A stretch of DNA of 10,425 bases from an uncultured bacterium (GTDB lineage: Bacteria > Bacillota > Clostridia > Lachnospirales > Lachnospiraceae). The stretch spans positions 1 through 10,425 of the forward strand of contig CAMNLO010000031.1 in NCBI GenBank assembly GCA_946543095.1. The letters run 5' to 3'. Shown piece by piece: positions 6,766 to 10,425 of the stretch (position 1 is the first letter of the stretch; every line of letters starts with the position of its first letter). The position numbers and the translations under genes are program-made. Under the pieces are notes generated by a model that saw only the letters and a list, made by a program, of their open reading frames with translations, made no database searches and was not told the DNA's origin.

Positions 6766-7221
6766 TTATTGAATAAATGCTGTTATGTTTTTCTCGTTCA
6801 ACGCAAAATCGTAATAATTCAGGTCTTCCCGCTTCGTCCAGCCGATCTCCTTCCAGAAGGCATTTCCCACATCATTCTTTGTGAAGGCAATGAGGCTCAC
6901 CTTGTTGATCCTCTCCTTCCGCAAAGCCTCCATGCAAAACACCACCATGGCTTTGCCGATGCCCTGCCTCCGGTATTCCGTCCGCACACAGACGTGATAC
7001 AGGCAGCCTCTCCTGCCGTCGTGGCCGCAGAGGATGGCCCCTACAAGCTCTCCCTCTTCGCTTTCCGCCACCACGGAAAACCCGGGATTCCGGTTTAAAA
7101 ACATCTGTATTCCTTCCTCGGAATCATCGATGGAGCGGATCCCGAAGCCCTTGATGGAGCACCAGAGCTCCTTCACCTTCGGGTAGTCTTCTATTGTCAT
7201 GCTGCGCAGGCTGTATTTCAT
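6766..7221 (-). CDS. GNAT-family N-acetyltransferase in the arg operon
   Basis: A 151-residue single-domain GNAT protein. The acetyl-CoA loop is VRTEYRRQGIGKAMV (79-93), with the R/Q-x-x-G-x-G pattern as RRQGIG. Before it, LVGAILCGHDGRRGCLYHVCV (59-79) forms the strand pair typical of the YpeA-like subgroup. KNDVGNAFWKEIGWTKRED (115-133) is the usual C-terminal helix and beta strand. Its ATG overlaps the argC stop as ATGA with no strong ribosome site, so translation is likely coupled to argC, and argJ follows after 11 bases. The position inside the ornithine pathway suggests an N-acetylglutamate synthase that replenishes the acetyl cycle, as known for some short single-domain GNAT enzymes, but protein or small-molecule acetylation is equally possible from the sequence alone. 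The domain assignment is firm; the substrate is inference. Confidence 0.9.
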   Translation of the reverse strand: MKYSLRSMTIEDYPKVKELWCSIKGFGIRSIDDSEEGIQMFLNRNPGFSVVAESEEGELVGAILCGHDGRRGCLYHVCVRTEYRRQGIGKAMVVFCMEALRKERINKVSLIAFTKNDVGNAFWKEIGWTKREDLNYYDFALNEKNITAFIQ

Positions 7222-8270
7222 GGGAACATCGGCGGCTGCATAAGGCCTGCCGTCTCCTCCAGTCCAAAGATCAGATTCATATTCTGGACTGCCTGTCCCG
7301 CAGCCCCCTTCACCAGATTGTCCAAAGCTCCCATCATGATGATCCGTCCTGTCCTCTCATCGATGACAAAGCCGATATCCGTGAAATTACTGCCCTCGGT
7401 AAAACGGGTCTCGGGGCAGATCCCCGGAGGCAGAAGCCGGATAAAGGACTCTTTTCCGTAGGCATCCTGATAGACTGCCTCCACCTCTTCCCTTGCGGGA
7501 AGGGCTCCGTTTTTCTTTATCAGGTCTGCGTAGGCCGTCACCAGGATTCCTCTCTGCATGGGGATCAGATGGGGCGTAAAATTTAAGGTAAGCTCCTTCC
7601 CTGCTGCAAGGGAAAGCTCCTGCTCGATCTCCGGAGTATGGCGGTGCTTTGCCACCCCGTAGGCTTTCACGTTTTCGTTCACCTCACAGAAAAGGCTGCC
7701 CACCTTGGCGCTCCTGCCGGCTCCCGAGGTCCCGGATTTCGCGTCAATGATAATGGATGCGGGATCAATGAGCCCGGCCTTCACCAGAGGATGGATGGTG
7801 AGGATGGAGCAGGTGGTATAGCAGCCGGGATTGGCAATAAGCCGTTTCCCTTTGATCTCCTCCCTGTGGAGCTCGCACAGACCGTACACCGCCTCCTCTA
7901 AAAGCTCCGGGGAAGCGGCTTTCAGGCCGTACCAGGCTTCATAGACCTTCGGATCCTTCAGTCTGAAATCCGCGGAGAGATCCACGAAACGGCAGCGGGA
8001 GAGCATTTCCTTTGTCAGAGCCCCCGCCAGATAGCCCTGGGGAGTGGCAGTGAAGATCACATCCGCCTCCTTCGACAGCTCCTCCAGGTCATCCCCTCCG
8101 CAGATCACGTCCGCGAAGCTCCTGAAATTGCCGTATTCCGAAGTGTATTCCTTTCCCGCATAGCTTCTGGAACCGAAATGGATCAGCTCCACATCCGGGC
8201 GGTTTATCAACAGTCTCACGATCTCGGCGCCGGCATAGCCTGTTGCCCCGATCACCCCTGCTTTGATCAT
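7218..8270 (-). CDS. argC: N-acetyl-gamma-glutamyl-phosphate reductase
   Basis: ArgC reduces N-acetylglutamyl phosphate to the semialdehyde with NADPH. The 350-residue protein is the long (type 1) form. It begins with the Rossmann motif GVIGATGYAG (5-14), has FTATPQGYLAG (73-83), LSADFRLKD (98-106) and the active site ANPGCYTT with nucleophile Cys150, then AKSGTSGAGR and, in the C-terminal half, KHRHTPEIEQEL and NFTPHLIPMQRGIL. It is the first gene of the minus-strand operon: GAGAGG sits 5 bases before the ATG and a clear promoter lies at 8315-8343. Its stop overlaps the GNAT start by 4 bases. Confidence 0.97.
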   Translation of the reverse strand: MIKAGVIGATGYAGAEIVRLLINRPDVELIHFGSRSYAGKEYTSEYGNFRSFADVICGGDDLEELSKEADVIFTATPQGYLAGALTKEMLSRCRFVDLSADFRLKDPKVYEAWYGLKAASPELLEEAVYGLCELHREEIKGKRLIANPGCYTTCSILTIHPLVKAGLIDPASIIIDAKSGTSGAGRSAKVGSLFCEVNENVKAYGVAKHRHTPEIEQELSLAAGKELTLNFTPHLIPMQRGILVTAYADLIKKNGALPAREEVEAVYQDAYGKESFIRLLPPGICPETRFTEGSNFTDIGFVIDERTGRIIMMGALDNLVKGAAGQAVQNMNLIFGLEETAGLMQPPMFP

Positions 8271-8314
8271 AGGTTCCTCTCCGATCCTTTGAAATATGAG
8301 TCCATAGCATTCCT

Positions 8315-8343
8315 ATTCTACCTTTTCAGGATAAAAATCACAA
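8315..8343 (-). promoter_or_regulatory. Sigma-A-type promoter of the arg operon
   Basis: On the minus strand TTGTGA (8338-8343), a 17-base spacer and TAGAAT (8315-8320). The start of transcription would be near 8308, leaving a leader of about 38 bases before argC. It is back-to-back with the argG promoter, the -35 boxes being 24 bases apart over an AT-rich stretch (8344-8367) where a shared regulator could bind. I could not find a convincing ArgR box. Confidence 0.7.
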
Positions 8344-8367
8344 GTTTATATTTTTTCCATTTCTTTT

Positions 8368-8396
8368 TTGCATTTTCCTCTGAGGGAGCGTATCAT
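8368..8396 (+). promoter_or_regulatory. Sigma-A-type promoter of argG
   Basis: TTGCAT (8368-8373), a 17-base spacer and TATCAT (8391-8396). A start near 8403 gives a leader of about 160 bases before argG, unusually long for a biosynthetic gene and containing a strong hairpin. No better promoter was seen closer to argG. Confidence 0.6.
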
Positions 8397-8420
8397 ATAC
8401 TAGGTCTTGAAGTCTATCTA

Positions 8421-8534
8421 CGTAACTGTTCAGAGCCATTTTCATGATGACGGGGTCAAACAATCCAGAACCGTTCGCGCCTGACATTGGATTTACGGCG
8501 GTTTTGCTTCGTGAACAGGGTTCCGGATCGTTAC
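8421..8534 (+). promoter_or_regulatory. argG leader with long imperfect hairpin and alternative pairing
   Basis: CCAGAACCGTTCGCG (8465-8479) pairs with CGTGAACAGGGTTCCGG (8510-8526): 14 of 15 positions pair, with one mismatch, one G-U and a two-base bulge, around a 30-base loop; a few more pairs extend it outward to about 8459 and 8532. A competing pairing exists: CTGTTCA (8426-8432) is the exact complement of TGAACAG (8512-8518), which forms part of the 3' arm, and GTAAC (8422-8426) is complementary to GTTAC (8530-8534). A small TGAC-GGG-GTCA hairpin lies between (8448-8458). No T-run follows, so it is not a simple terminator. It may be a regulatory leader or a decayed dispersed inverted-repeat element. 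Confidence 0.45.
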
Positions 8535-8565
8535 CTTTCAGAAACTGAGAAGAGGAGAATCATTT

Positions 8566-9774
8566 ATGAAGGAAAAAGTCATCCTCGCCTATTCCGGCGG
8601 ACTGGACACCACTGCCATCATTCCCTGGCTGAAGGAGCATTATGACTACGACGTGATCTGCGTCTGCGCGGACTGCGGACAGGGAGAGGAGCTGGACGGA
8701 CTGGAGGAGCGTGCTTTGTCAAGCGGCGCCTCAAAGCTCTATATCGAACACATTACGGATGAATTCGTGGACGATTTCGTGCTGCCCTGCGTCAGGGCCG
8801 GCGCCGTCTATGAAAACCGTTATCTCCTGGGGACCTCCATGGCGCGTCCCGTCATCGCGAAGCGCCTGGTGGAGATCGCAAGAAAGGAAAACGCCACCGC
8901 CATCTGCCACGGCGCCACCGGTAAGGGCAATGACCAGATCCGCTTTGAGCTGGGCATCAAGGCTCTGGCCCCCGATCTGAAGATCATCGCCCCCTGGAGA
9001 AACGACAACTGGGGCATGAGCTCCCGTCAGGATGAGATCGAATACTGCAAGGCCCACGGCATCCATCTGCCCTTCTCGGCAGACTCCTCCTACAGCCGTG
9101 ACAGAAACCTCTGGCATATCTCCCATGAGGGTCTGGAGCTGGAGGATCCCTCCAAGGCTCCCAATTATGAGCATCTCCTGGTGCTCTCCGTACCTCCGGA
9201 AAAGGCTCCCGAGGAAGGCTTATCCTTAAGCCTCACCTTTGAAGCCGGCAATCCCGTGGCCTTAAACGGTGAGAAGATGAAGGCCTCCGACATTATCCGG
9301 AAGCTGAACGAGGCCGGCGGCAGGCATGGCATCGGCATCATCGACATCGTGGAAAACCGCGTGGTGGGCATGAAATCCAGAGGGATCTATGAGACGCCCG
9401 GAGGCACCATCCTCTACGCCGCCCATGAGCAGCTGGAGGAGCTGATCCTGGACAGAGACACCTACGCCGTGAAGCGGGATCTGGGTGCGAAATTTGCCCA
9501 GGTGGTCTATGAAGGCAAGTGGTTCACCCCCTTAAGGGAGGCCATCCAGAGCTTCGTGGACACCACCCAGAAATATGTGACCGGGGAAGTGAAATTAAGA
9601 CTTTACAAGGGCAATATCATCAAGGAGGGCACCACCTCTCCCTATTCCCTGTATGATGAGGATATCGCCTCCTTCACCACCGGCGATCTCTATGACCACC
9701 ACGACGCCGAAGGCTTCATCAATCTCTTCGGCCTCTCCTCCAAGGTACGTGCGCTGAAATGGCCGAAGCAGTAA
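8566..9774 (+). CDS. argG: Argininosuccinate synthase
   Basis: ArgG joins citrulline and aspartate using ATP to form argininosuccinate, the step before ArgH. The 402-residue length is typical. The ATP pyrophosphatase loop AYSGGLDTT stands at 8-16, YENRYLLGTSMARP (82-95) contacts citrulline, HGATGKGNDQIRFEL (115-129) is the nucleotide and aspartate region, and APWRNDNWGMSSRQDEIEYC and YSRDRNLWHISHEGLELEDP follow. AGAGGAG ends 8 bases before the ATG. It is divergent from the argC operon and separated from it by 295 bases, so the two arms can be co-regulated. argH, the frequent partner, is absent: a DUF1294 gene overlaps its 3' end instead. Confidence 0.98.
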   Translation: MKEKVILAYSGGLDTTAIIPWLKEHYDYDVICVCADCGQGEELDGLEERALSSGASKLYIEHITDEFVDDFVLPCVRAGAVYENRYLLGTSMARPVIAKRLVEIARKENATAICHGATGKGNDQIRFELGIKALAPDLKIIAPWRNDNWGMSSRQDEIEYCKAHGIHLPFSADSSYSRDRNLWHISHEGLELEDPSKAPNYEHLLVLSVPPEKAPEEGLSLSLTFEAGNPVALNGEKMKASDIIRKLNEAGGRHGIGIIDIVENRVVGMKSRGIYETPGGTILYAAHEQLEELILDRDTYAVKRDLGAKFAQVVYEGKWFTPLREAIQSFVDTTQKYVTGEVKLRLYKGNIIKEGTTSPYSLYDEDIASFTTGDLYDHHDAEGFINLFGLSSKVRALKWPKQ

Positions 9775-10082
9775 ACACTCCGGGGTTTCACGTGTATCTC
9801 TGGATCTTCGGCTATCTGGCAGTGATGAATATCCTGGGCCTGTTCTTTATGGGCTTCGATAAATATCAGGCAAAAAAAGGGGGCTTCCGGATCTCGGAAG
9901 CCACCCTTTTTACCACTGCCCTCTTAGGAGGCAGCATCGGTTCGCTGATCGGTATGTATCTGTTCCGCCATAAAACAAAGCACTGGTATTTCGTGGTGGG
10001 AATGCCCCTGATCCTGGTGCTTCAGCTTGCAGTGACACTGATCGTGATCTATAAGCTGCCTGTGGCGATAAAGGTGATGTAA
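9759..10082 (+). CDS. DUF1294 family small membrane protein
   Basis: A 107-residue protein with three predicted membrane spans at about 11-32, 49-68 and 77-100. It carries the DUF1294 pattern: FMGFDKYQAKKGGFRISE (30-47), ALLGGSIGSLIGMYLFRHKT (54-73) and a following aromatic/hydrophobic stretch. The function of this family is not established. The ATG lies 16 bases inside the argG stop, in another frame, and has only AAGG about 12 bases upstream, so the start is uncertain. A GTG at 9791 would drop the first ten residues and keep all spans. Overlap with argG suggests co-transcription, though a metabolic link is not evident. Confidence 0.8.
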   Translation: MAEAVNTPGFHVYLWIFGYLAVMNILGLFFMGFDKYQAKKGGFRISEATLFTTALLGGSIGSLIGMYLFRHKTKHWYFVVGMPLILVLQLAVTLIVIYKLPVAIKVM

Positions 10083-10177
10083 ACTCATGCCGGCCGGGCT
10101 CAGATGAATGTTATGTAAACCACGCACAGGAAGATCTTCGAAGAACTGACGGTGCCTGTTGTTTGAGTGATGTAAAC
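10077..10177 (+). repeat. Three direct copies of ATGTAAAC after DUF1294
   Basis: ATGTAAAC occurs at 10077-10084 (including the DUF1294 stop), 10113-10120 and 10170-10177, spaced 36 and 57 bases. The first and third share GTGATGTAAAC. The flanks are otherwise unrelated. Possibly protein-binding sites or remnants of duplication; chance is not excluded. The rest of this 128-base convergent spacer shows no clear terminator. Confidence 0.35.
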
Positions 10178-10210
10178 AGCTCCGCCGGATCCGCTCTTTG
10201 GAGCTGCTGC

Positions 10211-10425
10211 TCAGATCGTTACCACCACTCCTCCGTTGCCGGCATAAAGGCTTGCACAGCCGCCGGAATCCACAATGATCACGTCCCTGAACCGCATCTT
10301 CTCCTGCAGGGCCTTCAGCACGGTGTTGGCACGCTCCGGACAATTCACATGGGTGATCATGAGCCGTTTGGCTTCCGCGGCCACGGTCTCCTTTCCGATG
10401 ATCTCCGCAAGCTTCGCAATGGTGC
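10211..10425 (-). CDS. DegV-family fatty-acid-binding protein (C-terminal part)
   Basis: Only the last 70 residues are present; the gene enters from the right edge and stops at TGA (10213-10211). The end reads AKLAEIIGK, RLMITHVNCPERANTVLKAL, VIIVDSGGCASLYAGNGGVV. The GGCASLYAGNGG block corresponds to the C-terminal SLYAGPGG-type motif of DegV proteins, which bind a fatty acid and, as FakB, present it to the kinase FakA. The conserved position usually held by Pro is Asn here. It is convergent with argG-DUF1294 and has no visible link to arginine synthesis. Whether the protein is a true FakB cannot be judged from the fragment. Confidence 0.8.
   Translation of the reverse strand, partial: TIAKLAEIIGKETVAAEAKRLMITHVNCPERANTVLKALQEKMRFRDVIIVDSGGCASLYAGNGGVVVTI

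Noticed and set aside
8731..9174. 147-residue minus-strand frame opposite argG
   Set aside because: It is antisense to the catalytic core of argG and has no recognisable domain or ribosome site.
10177..10206. Terminator between DUF1294 and the DegV-family gene
   Set aside because: CAGCTCC / GGAGCTG can form a 7-bp stem with a 16-base loop, but no T-run follows on either strand.
1..10425. CRISPR arrays, insertion sequences, tRNA or rRNA genes
   Set aside because: No regularly spaced repeats, transposase frames, or tRNA/rRNA-like segments were seen on either strand.

Overview
The window looks like chromosomal DNA from a GC-rich member of the class Clostridia, most likely a Lachnospiraceae-type gut Firmicute. 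This is inferred from protein style (SigI/RsgI pair, DegV-family protein, DUF1294 protein, bifunctional-type ArgJ), strong AGGAGG-like ribosome sites and densely packed operons. I cannot name a species.

Layout, left to right. 1-1794 (minus strand): the sigma factor gene sigI, followed by rsgI, its membrane anti-sigma factor, which is cut by the left edge. 1795-2110: a 316-base non-coding region that is the most interesting part of the window. It holds two back-to-back copies of an ACCCCY-N19-CGTATWACC promoter-like motif, one facing sigI and one facing away. The second leads into a strongly folded plus-strand RNA candidate (2023-2106) that ends in seven Ts. 2111-8270 (minus strand): a compact six-gene unit transcribed as argC, a GNAT acetyltransferase, argJ, argB, argD and a solute-binding lipoprotein, with overlaps or gaps of 19 bases or less. 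8271-8565: a divergent promoter region between argC and argG, with a readable sigma-A-type promoter on each strand and a roughly 160-base argG leader carrying a long imperfect hairpin. 8566-10082 (plus strand): argG, overlapped at its end by a small DUF1294 membrane protein gene. 10083-10210: a short convergent spacer with three copies of ATGTAAAC. 10211-10425 (minus strand): the C-terminal end of a DegV-family fatty-acid-binding protein, cut by the right edge.

How the genes work together. ArgJ, ArgB, ArgC and ArgD convert glutamate to ornithine by the acetyl-recycling route. ArgG performs the citrulline-to-argininosuccinate step after ornithine carbamoyltransferase. ArgF and ArgH are not in the window. 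ArgB carries the extra N-terminal helix typical of arginine-inhibited N-acetylglutamate kinases, which fits feedback control in the recycling pathway. The GNAT protein may top up N-acetylglutamate or acetylate something else. The lipoprotein at the operon end has no permease or ATPase beside it. The SigI/RsgI pair is a separate envelope-sensing unit; whether the adjacent structured RNA belongs to its regulon is the main open question raised here.
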